DNA of 64,000 nucleotides, taken from NCBI GenBank assembly GCA_963565915.1, contig OY751490.1, positions 682,001-746,000 of the forward strand, written 5' to 3'. A program made the translations under genes and the position numbers. Below the pieces are notes generated by a model. The model saw only the letters and a list, made by a program, of their open reading frames with translations, was not told the origin of the DNA and did not search any database. Source of the stretch: Entoloma clypeatum. Lineage: Eukaryota > Basidiomycota > Agaricomycetes > Agaricales > Entolomataceae. Each line of letters starts with the position of its first letter. Position 1 is the stretch's first letter. This document shows positions 20,870-32,733 of this stretch, one piece after another.

Positions 20870-22760
20870 GGTGCATGCATGGTGCATGCGAAGGTGCATA
20901 GCACCTTCCTTGGTACCAGGGAATGGCACAACACGTGCCGTTTCATCGTTTGCTAACCAATTTTTCATTTGAGGGACATTGTCCCTCTAGAATTTCTTTT
21001 TTTTCATTGTTGGTCAACTACTGGGAGTCGACCCCATCTTGTTACGCATCAATGAGGAGAGCTTCAGCTTGTCTTCGTCAACTGCTTCTTCATTCGCCAA
21101 CACCGCCCCATTGCTGGCATTTGTCATTGACGGACGACTCCTGGTCGAGGGGCGATTGTCGTCCCTCCATTCTTGTCGGTCGACCACCTTCGTGTCGACC
21201 CTGTTCCATTACGCATCGACAAGAGGAGCTTCGGCTTGTTCTCGTCAATGCCTTTGACATCATGCCACGCCGTCCCAATGCCGGTGTTTATCATTGTTTA
21301 GACAACTCCTGGTCAAGGGACGTACATCATCCCTCTGTCTTTTCCTTGGTTGACTCCTTCGAGTCGACCCCGTCTGGCTACGCCTCGAGGAGGGCAAGCT
21401 TTGGCTCGACCTCCTGTCGACTTCAACCTCTGCCAACACTGTCCAAATGCCGGTGTTTCATTGCAGTGATGCGCGGTTGGTGTCTATGACCAGTGCCAGG
21501 CACTGGTCGGTTGGGGACGCACAATTTGCGCATCTCCACGTCCGAGAAGGTACATGGTACCTTCCTCCTGTAGTGGGGATGACGCCATGGGCGTCATTTG
21601 TCATCATTGACAATATTTCATTTGAGGAATGACTGTCGTCCCTCTAGGTTCCTCGTTTCCTATTGGTCGACTCATTTGAGTCAACCTCGAGCCCTTGCAT
21701 GTCGATGAGAAGGAGCTTCAGCCCGTACTAGTGTTGACTGCTCTGATATCCCTTAATGCTGTCCAACTGCCGGCGTTTATCAATGCATGGAGGCCTTGGA
21801 TGTGCATCAGTGTGTGTCGACTGGGTTTACGAAGGTACATGGTACCTTCTATGTTGAATGGGGACCGCACATGAGGCATCGTCCATCATTAATTAACGAC
21901 TCTTGTTCGGGGGGTGACTGTCATCCCCCTAGGTCCTATCTCCATTATAAACTGACTCATAGATCAGTTCCTCTATGATGAGGTGCAGGGAATGTCAGGT
22001 TCCCTGTGGTGACTAGATGGTCATATGATTGTTGAGGTATCAATGTGACGTGATGCAGGTTCCTTTGTACCTGCTTGGTATTCGTCGAGTATGTTGGGAT
22101 ACCTTGTACCCAATTAGAGTACATGAATGGTGCCATCAGTGCCGTCAATTCAATCACAATTTCTTCAACTAGAATGACATCTTGTGTCATTTGCGAGATC
22201 AGTGGGAGATGCTGGGGCAATTGCTACCCCATTTCCTCCCCTTCTTGCTTCATTCCTACTCTTGAAGCACATCTCGAGGGTCCCAAGTTGGCCCTCTTTT
22301 TGCCAGTTGGGGACATTCATTTTCCCCTGTCATGTTTCTTTTCTTTTCCAAATGATGTGTTGTCGTTTTGGAAACTGGATGATATTACATCTCCAGTTTT
22401 GTTGGGGAGACCTTTTGAGTTCCCCAGGTCTGTTTTCTGGATGACATTCATTGTCGTCTGATGTTCTTTTCTCATGTACTGGCTTCGTGTCAGTACTTGT
22501 CTCTGTTTCAGGCTCAAATGAGCCTGAGGCTTTTTTGAAGGTTCTATTGAATCTTCTCAACTTTTCTGCAGTGTTTTCACGCCGTTCAATAATTGTTACC
22601 AAACTTTTCATGAACGACTGGTGTTGTCCTATACAGTGCCTCACAAAACTGATTCAATGTTTGTTGCTTTTTGAATACCTTCAAGATAACTCTGCAAAGA
22701 ATACCAATTGAATTAACCCTTTGGTATATAATTGAAAGCCCTACTTCAGGGCTTTCAGAA
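20870..22760. repeat. Hairpin-crowded degenerate tandem repeat tract
   Basis: Perfect or near-perfect short inverted repeats, mostly 6-10 bp stems with loops of 1-9 nt, recur every 30-150 bp. Clear ones: 20873-20889, 20890-20908, 20971-20987, 21147-21167 (one G-T), 21488-21508 (10-bp stem), 21546-21564, 21579-21597, 21831-21849, 21986-22006, 22055-22074, 22173-22191, 22510-22527 and 22733-22757 (10-bp stem). Between them are degenerate long-period repeats (about 165-310 bp) with GTCGACCC, GAGGAGCTTCGGCTTG and CCGGTGTTTATCATTG segments. No gene is recognised; a short minus-strand ORF at 20620-20946 is unassigned. Confidence 0.7.
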
Positions 22761-22842
22761 TATAAAGGAATCATATGATTTAGATCAGAATCCATGGAGA
22801 TATGATTAAATTAAATCAGCAACTCATTGAATCAGTTTTGTG
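22634..22842 (+). repeat. Left end of Tc1/mariner element with internal inverted repeat
   Basis: CAGTGCCTCACAAAACTGA follows TATA at 22630-22633, resembling Tc1/mariner termini next to a TA target. The 18-mer CACAAAACTGATTCAATG (22642-22659) returns in inverse at 22825-22842, as in terminal repeats with two binding sites. Confidence 0.65.
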
Positions 22843-22995
22843 AGTACCTATGGCAATTATCAGAATCAAATGCTTCACTGGTTGTATGGTAACCAGTTGT
22901 CATGACTTACTGATGGAACTTGAATAGAACCCTGATGGGTTGTCAAGAAAAGTTGTATAAGAAGAATCCAACCTCAACAGCCTCCATAATTAATC

Positions 22996-23712
22996 ATGCG
23001 CCCTATCTCCTCTTCCCACAAGGAAAACATTCTTTCTCTGGCCTCCAATGGTCACTCCACTTGTCATATTGCCTCTAACCTGGGTGTCAGCCAACCAACT
23101 GTCTCCAGAGTGCTTCAGAATCTTCTTCCTCATCGCAATCTCTCTTCTGGTGGTCGTCCATCCAAGCTTTCTCCCACCAACACACAAAACATACTTTCAC
23201 AAATCACCTCAGGGAGAGCTTCTAATGCTGTGCAGGCTACCAAACACATTGACACTGTCATCTCCAATCCTGTCTCCCCAGAAACTGTGAGAAGGGTTCT
23301 CAGAAAACATGAATTCAAGGCTGTAACAAAGAAGAAAAGACCTTTCTTAAAGGCCATACATCAGAAGAGGCGGTTGGCATTTGCTATGAAGCACAGGGAA
23401 TGGACAGTGGAGGACTGGAAGAGGGTCATTTGGTCAGATGAGACCAAAATCAACAGGTTTGGGTCAGATGGCAAGGAATGGGTCTGGAAAAAAAAGGGTG
23501 AGGGGCTTATTGAAAGAGAGGTTCAGGGCACAGTCAAGTTTGGGGGAGGAAATATTATGGTTTGGGGTTGTATGGTTCGGGAAGGTGTGGGGAGACTTGC
23601 AGAGGTTGAGGGGAGGATGGATGCTGATCAGTATGTGTCCATTTTGGAGGACAATTTGCTGCCCGGCATGGAGGAGAGTGGAATCTCTGAAGAGGAGATC
23701 ATTTTTCAGCAG
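22996..23712 (+). pseudogene. Tc1-like transposase, N-terminal two thirds
   Basis: MRPISSSHKENILSLA opens a paired-type HTH region (HIASNLGVSQPTVSRVL), a GGRPS linker, a second HTH-like part, then the DDE domain with first catalytic Asp in VIWSDETKINRFG and the block GGGNIMVWGCM. The frame is cut at IIFQQ by the copia B 3' LTR. The missing part (DNDPKHTS ... [10 protein letters not shown]) lies at 37434-37608 on the minus strand. Joined through the CTGCT duplication, the second Asp and the Glu are spaced DD34E, the Tc1 type. Confidence 0.9.
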
Positions 23713-24020
23713 TGTTGAAGTTCCACCTGGGCGCTAGCCACAGATGTACTGAGCAACACAGCTACAGTGGAAGTACTCTACTCTACCGTTCTAGTCACTT
23801 ACTTGGTTGAGAAGGGTGGGGCTGGTGAGAGCAGTTGAGGCTGGTAAGAGCGATGGAGCTGGTTAAGAGTCAAGAGACAACTTGTTGATATTGACAGTTT
23901 CCTGGTCTTATATACCATACTACTGTTTGTACCAACCAAATAAGTATGTAATTGAAGATGTCTAAGGTCACGTGATATAATCTAATCTAATCTAATCTAT
24001 GTGATGGAAAAGTTTCAACA
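23713..24020 (-). repeat. 3' LTR of copia B
   Basis: 308 bp; on the minus strand TGTTGAAACTTTTCC to GGAACTTCAACA. It is preceded by a purine tract TATGGGGGGG (24030-24021) and followed by CTGCT (23712-23708), which matches the duplication before the 5' LTR at 37604-37608. Six differences from the 5' LTR. Confidence 0.9.
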
Positions 24021-24091
24021 CCCCCCCATATTTAGTATATACTTCTAAATACATTTTTACTTTTTCCCATATAGGTACTCTTTTCTTTCGC

Positions 24092-26110
24092 CTAATTTTT
24101 TAGTAGTCCAAAGTACGGGATAAACTTGCCAAAGAGGATTTTCCCCAGATTCTTAGTTAAAAGGTCTGCAGGGTTATTCACTCCTTCGATGAATTCAACT
24201 GTAATGATGCCTTCGGATATTTTTTCTCTGACGAAGTGGAATCGCACGTCGATGTGCTTGGACCGCTTTTCAGTTACAGGGTTGGATGTGATAAAGACGG
24301 AGCCATTGTTATCTCCATAGATCGGGACTCATCCGATCTGCATCCCAAGTTCGGCAAGCATGCTTCTAAGCCATGTCCCTGCGCGACTGCAATCTGATAG
24401 CGCCATGTATTCTGCTTCCGTGGAAGAGAGGGCAATGGTTTTCTGCGCTGATGAAACCCATGTTACTGCTCCAGACGCCAGCGATATGAAGTAACCAGTG
24501 GTGGATTTCCTGGTGTTTTCGTCTGACGCCCAATCAGAGTCTGTGAAGGCATAGATTCCTTTCCCAGAATCACCATCGTACATGATCATGTAATCTTTCG
24601 TTGCCTTCAAATACCTGCAAATATCCCTAGCCACTTCTAAATGGTGTTTGGTAGGGTTTGCGGAGAACTGGGACATTTTGATCACGGCAAAACAAATGTT
24701 GGGTCTTGTCCCGATCATTAAGTACAGTAGTGATCCGATGACAGATTGGTACTTGGATCTGAGTTCCGCATTGGGTTCATCTTCGGGCTTCATGGGTTTG
24801 TAGCCCCTCGGGAGTGGGGTGTGGGTGGTGTTGGATTCGCTCATCCCCATTCATGCGAGAATTTTCTCAAGGTAAGGTACTTGATCAATGAAGATCCTCT
24901 TCCCATGTTGCCTTATTTGGATTGAGAGAAATTCTTTCGGTTCCCCATTAGACACTAGGTGGCCTAGGTCCCTACATTCCCATGTTGTCATGAAGGCCTT
25001 CTTTTTCTCTAGCGTGTATTCTCGGTTTGTGCCGAGAAAAGCAGAGTCATCAACATAAATGACGGCGATCACAGTTTCCCCTCTGGTACTTGTGTGAATG
25101 AAAACTCCCGCATCAGAGTGAAGCCAGACAAAACCGAGCTTTTTCATGGAGGAATCGAGTTCCCTCCACCAGGCTAATGCAGCCTGCTTAAGTCCGTATA
25201 GGGCTTTGTATAGTCGGTACACGAAGTGTTCTTTCCCTTTTACTATATAACCCTCAGGCTGTCGCATGTAGATTACCTCACGGAGTGTTCCATAGAGGAA
25301 GGCTGATGAGATGTCCAAGAATGTCATGAACCACCCTTCAAGGGCTGTCAATGCCAGAATCAACTGGACGGTCTCGTACCTCACTACTGGTGAGAAGATC
25401 TGATCGAAGTCGATCCCTTCTACCTGTGAGAAACCTTTTGCAACAAGGCGCGCTTTCAAACGCCCATCGGATTTTTCGTTGTAAACCCATTTGTTCCTTA
25501 GAGCTTTCCTCCCTGTAGGTAGGGGTACTAACTCCGTGATCACCCCGCGGCTTTTGAGCATGTCTAGCTCTTTTCGTTTTGCCGCATACCAATCTTCTTT
25601 GTTTGGAAGAGAGTATATATCTTTGTGTGACATTTCAATGATGCCCACATGGATAGAGATTGCCTCCATTAGGAGATCGTTCATCCATGCCGTTTGACCG
25701 CCTAATCTTCGTCTTCAATCCATTTTTTCAAGATCAGAAGCAGGGGTGTCTTCCCCATAGATGCTATCTGGCATTCTGCGAACTTGTCGTTCCCTGATCG
25801 GTCGATCTGGTACTTGTTCGGGTTCCGGAGTGGGTACTCGTGGTTCATCATCGGGCTCACTAGACGGCAAGTCATCGTCTGATTCAGGGTGATCCTGTCC
25901 AGTGGGAACAGGGTCATGAGGTTTTTTGTGATGACTGTCATTGTCGTCGTTTCCGGGGATGAGGTCCTCAAACTCATCAGCCGGTTCTGGGTTTTCCATT
26001 TCTGGATGGTTTTCTGGCAATGGGTCAATGTGGCATCTAGGGTACTTGCTTTCATCAAAGATAGCTTTCCCGCCCATGAAAATCGTATTAGTCTCAGGAT
26101 CCATGAAACG
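24092..26110 (-). pseudogene. Copia B pol, 3' half (hinge, RT, RNase H)
   Basis: Continues the integrase frame of 39256-40683 (GVKGY then RFMDPETN, joined through GATAC). It reads hinge, SIYGEDTPAS, reverse transcriptase (WVYNEKSDGRLKARLVAKGF, FLYGTLREVIYM, AVIYVDDSAFLG) and RNase H (AFTDSDWASDENTRKS, STEAEYMAL, YGDNNGSVF), ending at TAG 24092. Three in-frame stops, all TGA (25715-25717, 24851-24853, 24329-24331), each fit CGA to TGA; no frameshift is seen in this half. The YVDD catalytic box is intact. Confidence 0.9.
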
Positions 26111-26115
26111 GTATC

Positions 26116-26485
26116 TGTTATGCTTAACAAACCGTTCCAAGGTTCGGGCAGAGTATGCAGGAAGTGGAAAGGCGAAGAGCAAAGTGATTGCTAAATCTAA
26201 GGAATCTACTATAGTACAAGAGGTTTATATAGGTACTGACTATAGGTGGTAGCGGATGAGTCAGTACTGCGGAAGGCTATGTACAGTGAGTAAGCTGACT
26301 GTGGAAAGCGAGTCAGCGCGGGAGCGAAGTATACTAAAGGGGATGACGAAGTAATGTAATGAGTCAGACTGGGAATCGAAGGTTGCGAAAGTAGACGTTA
26401 GACATAGTGAGTTCGTAAGAGGGCACCGAGTCGGGCCAATGGGTAAAAGATATGACGTGGTCCTCATACTGTAGAGTCCGTAACA
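26116..26485 (-). repeat. 3' LTR of gypsy A copy 1 (short form)
   Basis: 370 bp, lacking a 31-bp unit present in the 5' LTR. It adjoins copia B hinge coding sequence at 26111-26115 (GTATC on plus). Confidence 0.92.
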
Positions 26486-26519
26486 TGTTCCCCTCTCCAA
26501 GCTCTGTGTCCTCACAGAG

Positions 26520-26891
26520 TCACTGTCCCCATCCCTCGTTGTTGCCGGGATCGGACCAGTTCAGACTTTCCTTGAGGCTCCAATCATATATCAATTCCTC
26601 GTTGATGGCTATAGCGAGCTCGAGGCCTTTGATGGCCAACCGAATGTGTCGGTTTTTGATGACGAGGGTGCTGGTGTAATTTCCGAGAATTTGTTTTTCC
26701 TCGGGAGTCGGGGCAACGGGGAGATTGGATAGCGAGTGAAGCCGGATATGCATCTGGCGATGGAGGAGGTCGGCAAGGGAAGTTTCGAGAGCATGGATTT
26801 GGTCTCTCATGGAGAGTGCTTCGTTCATGAGGGCGGCGATGGCAGGGTTGATGTCGGTGGTGGAGGTGGAGGTGACGGTGGTGTTGGACAT
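26520..26891 (-). CDS. Gypsy A copy 1 extra 3' ORF
   Basis: 123 codons between pol and the 3' LTR, starting at ATG 26891 in a good context (GCCGCCATG). Helical, coiled-coil-like (NEALSMRDQIHALETSLADL) with no known domain. Identical in copy 2. Not Env-like: no signal peptide or membrane span from this start. Confidence 0.5.
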   Translation of the reverse strand: MSNTTVTSTSTTDINPAIAALMNEALSMRDQIHALETSLADLLHRQMHIRLHSLSNLPVAPTPEEKQILGNYTSTLVIKNRHIRLAIKGLELAIAINEELIYDWSLKESLNWSDPGNNEGWGQ

Positions 26892-27024
26892 GGCGGCGAG
26901 GATGGTTGAGAGATAGAAGAAGAAGGGGGAGGCTATATTGGGCAGGAAAAGGACTAGAGCGGAGAACTCGGTGTGTGGTTGACTGATGAGGTCGATACTT
27001 GTCATGGATTCTGAGAGCTGTCTT

Positions 27025-30000
27025 TTATCGTGGGCGAGACGGGTTCTGCCGATGGAAATCATGGATCAAATCTTGAGCATTCTGAACATTAGCTTGAGGT
27101 TCCCATGTGTTCTCTTCTGGGCCATATCCTTCCCACTGGACGAGGTACTGGATCTTTCCGCGGAACTTTCGAGAGTCTAGGATTGTAGACACATGGTACT
27201 CTTCTCGTCCTTCGATGATGATCGGATCAGGGGCTGGTTTCTTTTTCTGGATGGCGTACTTTGGAGTTTCATATGGTGACAACAGGGTCTCGTTGAACAC
27301 AGGGTGAATCATCTTCCAAGTCTTCGGAAGATCAAGAAGGTACGCGCTAGCTCCTTTCTTCTCTAGGACTTTGAATGGTCCATGTCGGAGTGCATCAAGT
27401 TTCTTTGAGGGACGATCGGTCCTGATGTTAGTCCCTTCCAGCCACACCTTGTCTCCGATGTGGTAGTCCCAAGATGGACTTCGCCGTGTGTCAACTGTCT
27501 TCTTCATCTGATCCTGTGCTTGTTTCAGCGCAGCATTGGCTTCTTCTCGTGCCTGTTTGAGTTTTTTCAAGAAGTCGTTGGCAGCCGGATTGGTATCTTC
27601 TAACACGAGCTCTCCCTTCCATGGATGTAGACCGTAGTTGAGGTAGAATGGGGTGTGCTTCGTTGCCTGATGTTCCTTGTCATTGTACTGGAACTCTGCG
27701 ATTGCGATCCATTCAGCCCAATCATCCTGTAGATGGTTGACAAAGTTTCGTAAGAACGCTTCTGTCTCCTGATGCGATCGCTCGGCCTGTCCATCAGTCT
27801 GTGGGTGGTATGCGGTGGACAGGTTCCTCTTGATCCCTAGCATGCGGCAGAGTATCTCCATGAACTTCGCAGCGAACTGTGGTCCCCTATCGCTGATGAT
27901 CTTCTTTGGGATCACATGAAGCTTCCATATCTGATCCCGATAGATCTTGGCTAATCCTTCCCCTGATAGTTCCACGGTTGTCGGAATGAGGTGAAGCATC
28001 TTCGAATGTCTATCCATGATGACCAGAATTGCGTTTTTTCCATCAGATTCTGGTATCGGTCCCACAACGTCGATTCCTATGTCTTCCCATGGGTGACTTG
28101 GTGCTGTATGGGGATGTAGCAGAGCATGTCGCTTTTGTCAGTTAATCTTGTTGCGTTGACAAGTGTCGCAACCCTTTACATACTTCTTCACATCATGCAG
28201 TATGGTAGGCCACCAGTAGGTGCGAGTGAGGAGTTCATGTGTCCGGTACTGTCCTGGATGTCCAGCCACTGGTGCATTGTGTGACTCAAACATCAATTCT
28301 TGTCGTAATTGTGGGTCTGGCGGGACATAGACTCATTCTCCTGCGTAGGTGATCCCATTATCTTGCTGATACCAATGAGGATTCTTTTTTAGGCCCTGCG
28401 CTACTTCTGTCTCCATGTGGTTTGAACCCTTGATGCGTGCGATCCATGGATTTTCATTGGTTGTGACATTTCCAATTTTGATGGAATCAGATGTTTCACC
28501 CCCTTCAAAGAATTGTTCCTCCGTGAACATCTCCATTTGTACCACATCTTCTGATTCCAACCGTTTCAAGAATAGTCCCTCCTTGAGCATCTGGTCACTG
28601 TCCTGTGGTTCGAGTTCCACTTCATACCAGGGTAAGCGTGACAGGATGTCCGCTTTTGCATTGGTCTTGCCAGGTACATGCCATAATTCGAAGTCATAGT
28701 CTTGTAACTTCATTTTCCAGCGTCGCTGTCGTTGATTCAGGTCCTGAGGACGACGGAAATATTCCAGGTTCTTGTGATTGGTCAAGATTTCGAAACATTC
28801 CCTGGCTTCGAGCAGATAGTGTCTCCAATCTTTCAATGCTTCCACGGCTGCCAGGAGTTCTTTGTCGTATATCTCGTAATTCTGTTCGGCCGCGGACATG
28901 GTCCGCGACAAGAACGCGATGGGGTGCCATTTGTCGTCTTGCTTCTGAGAGAGTACTGCTCCAATTGCATAGCCCGATGCATCGGTTTCCACCCTGAACT
29001 GTCCCTCTGGTTTCGGTAATGCCAAGACTGGTGCCGATGTAATTGCCTGTATGAGACCTTCAAAAGCTTGCTGCTCTGTTGGTCCCCAAGTAAATGCCGT
29101 ACCGCCTGTGAGCGTGGTGAGAGGTTTCGCGATGTTTGAGTACCCTTCAATAAAATATTGATAGAAGTTAGCAAATCCAAGGAACTTCTGAACTTCCTTT
29201 TTTGATGTGGGTGCTCGCCAGTTTCGAATTGTATCCACCTTCTCAGTTTCCATCTCCACACGTCCCTCACCAACCACATATCCCAATATAGGACATTTCG
29301 TTACTTCCCATAAACACTTCTCCTCCTTTAGGAACAGATCATTGTCCGATAGGATCTGTAGGATTTCTTCAGTGTTTTGCGCGAGTTCTTCCTTGGTTTT
29401 ACCGATAACCACGATGTCATCCATGTAGATCACGCAGATATGTCAGCGGATCTGGTCCCGGAATAGACTAGCCATCATTCGAGAGAATGTTCCCGGGGAG
29501 TTGCAAAGACCGAAAAACATGACCAATGGTTCGAACAATCCTCGACTGGTGAGGAAGGCAGCTTTCCATTCGTCGCCCTCCTTAATCCGGACGTTGTTAT
29601 AGCCCCACATGATGTCCATTTTATTGAAGTAGACCGCATCTTTCAGTACGTCCAAGAGATCGGATATTCATGGGAGTGGGAACTTGTCTTTGACCGTGAA
29701 TTTATTGACCATGCGGTAATCTTGTACCAATCGTTTGGAGCCATCCTTCTTGTTGATGAAGAAGCAAGGGGAGGCATAAGGGGATTTGGATGGGCGGATC
29801 TTTCCTGTTGCTAGACCCTCGTCAATGAATGCGTCTAATTCCTCTTGTTCCTTTTGCATCATAGGATATGTGCTCCCCCCTAGTCCCTTTGGTGCGTCCG
29901 GTGTAAGTTCAATACCATGGTCCCATTCCCTCTCCTTTGGGATCTTGTCAAAGTTCTCTTTTTTGAAGAGGTGAGCAAATTGTTCAACATATGAGGGTCG

Positions 30001-30699
30001 TTTGGTTGTGGGAGGTGGTGTGGGAGTGACAGCTTCTAAAATAGGGTCTCCAGGCTTCCATTTCTGATCTGACTTTTTGGGTGCATCTTTGTCGCGCACT
30101 TCAACCATGCGAACCCGGTGTTTGCAACCATTAAGGTTAATCCTGAAATCCGAGTGTTTGGTTCGGCATGTTGTTGGGCACCGGTTCAATGTTACCGCGC
30201 CAGTTGTCCAATTGATTGTGGGGTTGTGATGTACCAACCAGTCATGTCCCAAGAGCATGTCCATTCTCCCAATGTCCAGTACCATTGCTTCCATGGTTTC
30301 CTGATGTGCTCCCAAATCCAGTTTGACTTCGGCAAGTTGGTTCACTTTCTGTTGTTGATTTGGCGATCCATCTGCATTTAGAATTGCTACGGGCAGTATT
30401 CCTTGCGTGGGGAGGTTCTGTTCGCGTACTATTCTGGGATGGATGCATGTGCGTTCACATCCGCTGTCAACCTCAGGTCGGATAACCTTTGGTCCTCGTC
30501 GTGTCCTGAGCTGAGCTAACAGCCTGATTTCTCGTCTTTTCAGAGGTTTATCTCCCTTCACAATCTTAGTTGACGCAGCGGCTCGCTTGGCAGGGATGAC
30601 ATAGGTTCTATTGTCTGCAGTCATACAAGGCAAGCAAGTCCGTTTAATAGATAAGGGTCGCGACTTAGCGTCGTTTAATCGGACCCTTCGGGAAAATCC
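27025..30699 (-). pseudogene. Gypsy A copy 1 pol
   Basis: Mirror of the copy 2 pol and read in one frame with four TGA codons: 29668-29670, 29443-29445, 28333-28335 and 28138-28140. Protease EVDSGCERT, reverse transcriptase with IYMDDIVV, RNase H, integrase (HPGQYRTHELL ... CDTC; SDRGPQF; QAERSHQE) and a C-terminal chromodomain (IQYLVQWEGYGPEENTWE) are all recognisable. A GGATTTT slip site lies at 30693-30699, in the -1 relation to gag. No frameshift in about 1,200 codons, so stops are the only visible lesions. Confidence 0.92.
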
Positions 30700-32271
30700 T
30701 TCTCGTCGGCTTCTAAGATTGTGGTTTCATCATTCTCGGCATCTTCTTCGGACACCTTCCTAACCCTTCCGGAGTTCTTCTTTGGCTTGCGGCAGTTGCA
30801 CGCGATATGGCCTTCTTGGTCACAGTTGAAACACTTGCGACCATCTTTCTTCTTTGGAGCGCTACAGTCTTTAGCCAGATGACCGAAGCGTTGACAGTTG
30901 TAGCAACGGGCTACTCCTGCTTTGTCGATCTCCATGGCCTTGCCCTGACCACCATAAGTGGTACCCGATCCGGTGCGCATGTCGCCGCCACCTCGGATGA
31001 CCAGTGCGTGTCCTTCCATCTGTCGTCCCTTGTTTCGGATCTCCTTTACGTAATCGGTGTACGTCTTGCCATCGCTAGCCACTTGTTCAGAGATTCTGCG
31101 GTTGACGTTTTTCTCTAGGATGTATTTCCCAGTTTCTTCGCCAAGGTTTGACAGTCCCAAGAGTTCTTCAAATTCATCCAAGAATTCATCAACAGTGCAT
31201 TTCTCTTGTTTCAGGACTTCGAGTCTCGCTTTGGCAGCGACGGACTTGTTGGCGATGGAGAATCATGTGGTGATATCATCGGAAAAACCTAGCCAGGTGA
31301 TGTTCTCGTTGTCAGCGGTAAGAGCGTCTAACTTGTTACTGGCCCAGTGTCTGCCGGACCCTTCCATCATGCGGGATAGTACCGCGAGAATCTTCTGATC
31401 ATCTGTGAGGCTCTTTTGGAACCTGATGTATAGTTTGGTGGCTTTCCACCATTCGTCAAAGGTGTATCTGTCCTTGAACATCCCAGGATCCTTGATGATC
31501 TTGGATGTATCCATTGTTTGTACAGCCGGAGCTTCTGCCATGTTTAGAGTCTGCGGAGGAGAAGAGGAGTCGGGTTGTTGGGATGAAGATGGGGTTCGGG
31601 ATACAGGTAAGGATTGAAAATGAGTCCCTGTTCTAGGCGTCTGTTCGATATCTGACTGCGCGGAGTCAAAAGTAAATTCGTCAGGGGACTCGTCGGCGGA
31701 ATCGGTGGCAAAACGTTCAGAGTATTTCCTCTGTAAATCTCTAAGGAATCTCTGTTCCTGCGTGTCTGTTGGTCAGAGAAGGGGTCAAGTCTCTCATTTC
31801 GTGCCCAGCGGTTGTACTCGGTTTGTTGTTCTTTGATGGTGAAGTGGGCGTAGATCTGCTGCTTCGAGTAAGACGTGATGATGTGGCTCTGGGACGTCTC
31901 GATGTGAGCGTCCTAATCAATCTTCTGATAACAGTTGTCTGGACACCGATAAACTCTCTGATCTCTGTGATCCGACCTGTCTGAGGTCCTTCTTGAATGC
32001 GAAAGCTTTCGAGTTCGTTCTGTCGGGCGTTGTAATGCGCGATCTGGTGTTGCCGAGCAAGATGGATGCTCTCTGCTATCTCGCCGTGGGGGCGATGCTC
32101 GTCGTTGTCTAGTTCTTCGTCAAGCACCTGCTGTAGGATGTGACGGATCTCCGATTCGATGTACTGCTGGATGAGTGTAAAATCGATACTGTCTCGAGGA
32201 CTTAGCTCCTCCTGTCGGGCTTCTGGCATGCTGAATGGGTTACTGGTGAAGTCTTCAAAGAAGCGCGACAT
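30675..32271 (-). pseudogene. Gypsy A copy 1 gag
   Basis: N-terminal ORF from ATG 32271 (MSRFFEDFTSNPF), then two frame changes in a decayed linker (about 31720-31945), then the capsid part (FKDRYTFDEWWKATKLY) with TGA at 31263-31265. The nucleocapsid follows with two CCHC knuckles (CYNCQRFGHLAKDC, CFNCDQEGHIAC), ending TAA at 30675. The same lesions occur in copy 2. Confidence 0.88.
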
Positions 32272-32331
32272 CTTGACTCGTCTGGTAGTTGCTCTCTTCG
32301 CTCTGGGCGAACCTAACGAGATTTAGCAACT

Positions 32332-32733
32332 TGTTATGCTTTAACAAACCGTTCCAAGGTTCGGGCAGAGTATGCAGGAAGTGGAAAGGCGAAGAGCAAA
32401 GTGATTGCTAAATCTAAGGAATCTACTATAGTACAAGAGGTTTATATAGGTACTGACTATAGGCAGTAGCGGATGAGTCAGTACTGCGGAAGGCAGTGCG
32501 CATGAGTAAGGCGACTGCGGAAGGCTATGTACAGTGAGTAAGCTGACTGCGGAAAGCGAGTCAGCGCAGGAGCGAAGTATACTAAAGGGGATGACGAAGT
32601 AATGTAATGAGTCAGACTGGGAATCGAAGGTTGCGAAAGTAGATGTTAGACATAGTGAGTTCGTAAGAGGGCGCCGAGTCGGGCCGATAGGTAAAAGATA
32701 TGACATGGTCCTCATACCGTAGAGTCCGTAACA
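32332..32733 (-). repeat. 5' LTR of gypsy A copy 1 (long form)
   Basis: 402 bp. The right flank GTTTC (32734-32738, plus) is the end of the gypsy C integrase sequence. Confidence 0.92.

Larger units (their letters stand above)
26116..32733 (-). mobile_element. Gypsy A copy 1 (minus strand)
   Basis: 6,618-bp Ty3/gypsy element nearly identical to 40684-47302 in opposite orientation. LTRs are 402 bp (5', 32332-32733) and 370 bp (3', 26116-26485). Its flanks do not match each other (GATAC on one side, GAAAC on the other), but each matches a flank of copy 2. It therefore sits at an inversion breakpoint or an assembly switch between two original insertions. Confidence 0.93.

Noticed and set aside
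20870..22760. CRISPR-like array
   Set aside because: The repeats are irregular, of varied stem sequence and spacing, in a eukaryotic nuclear context without cas genes.
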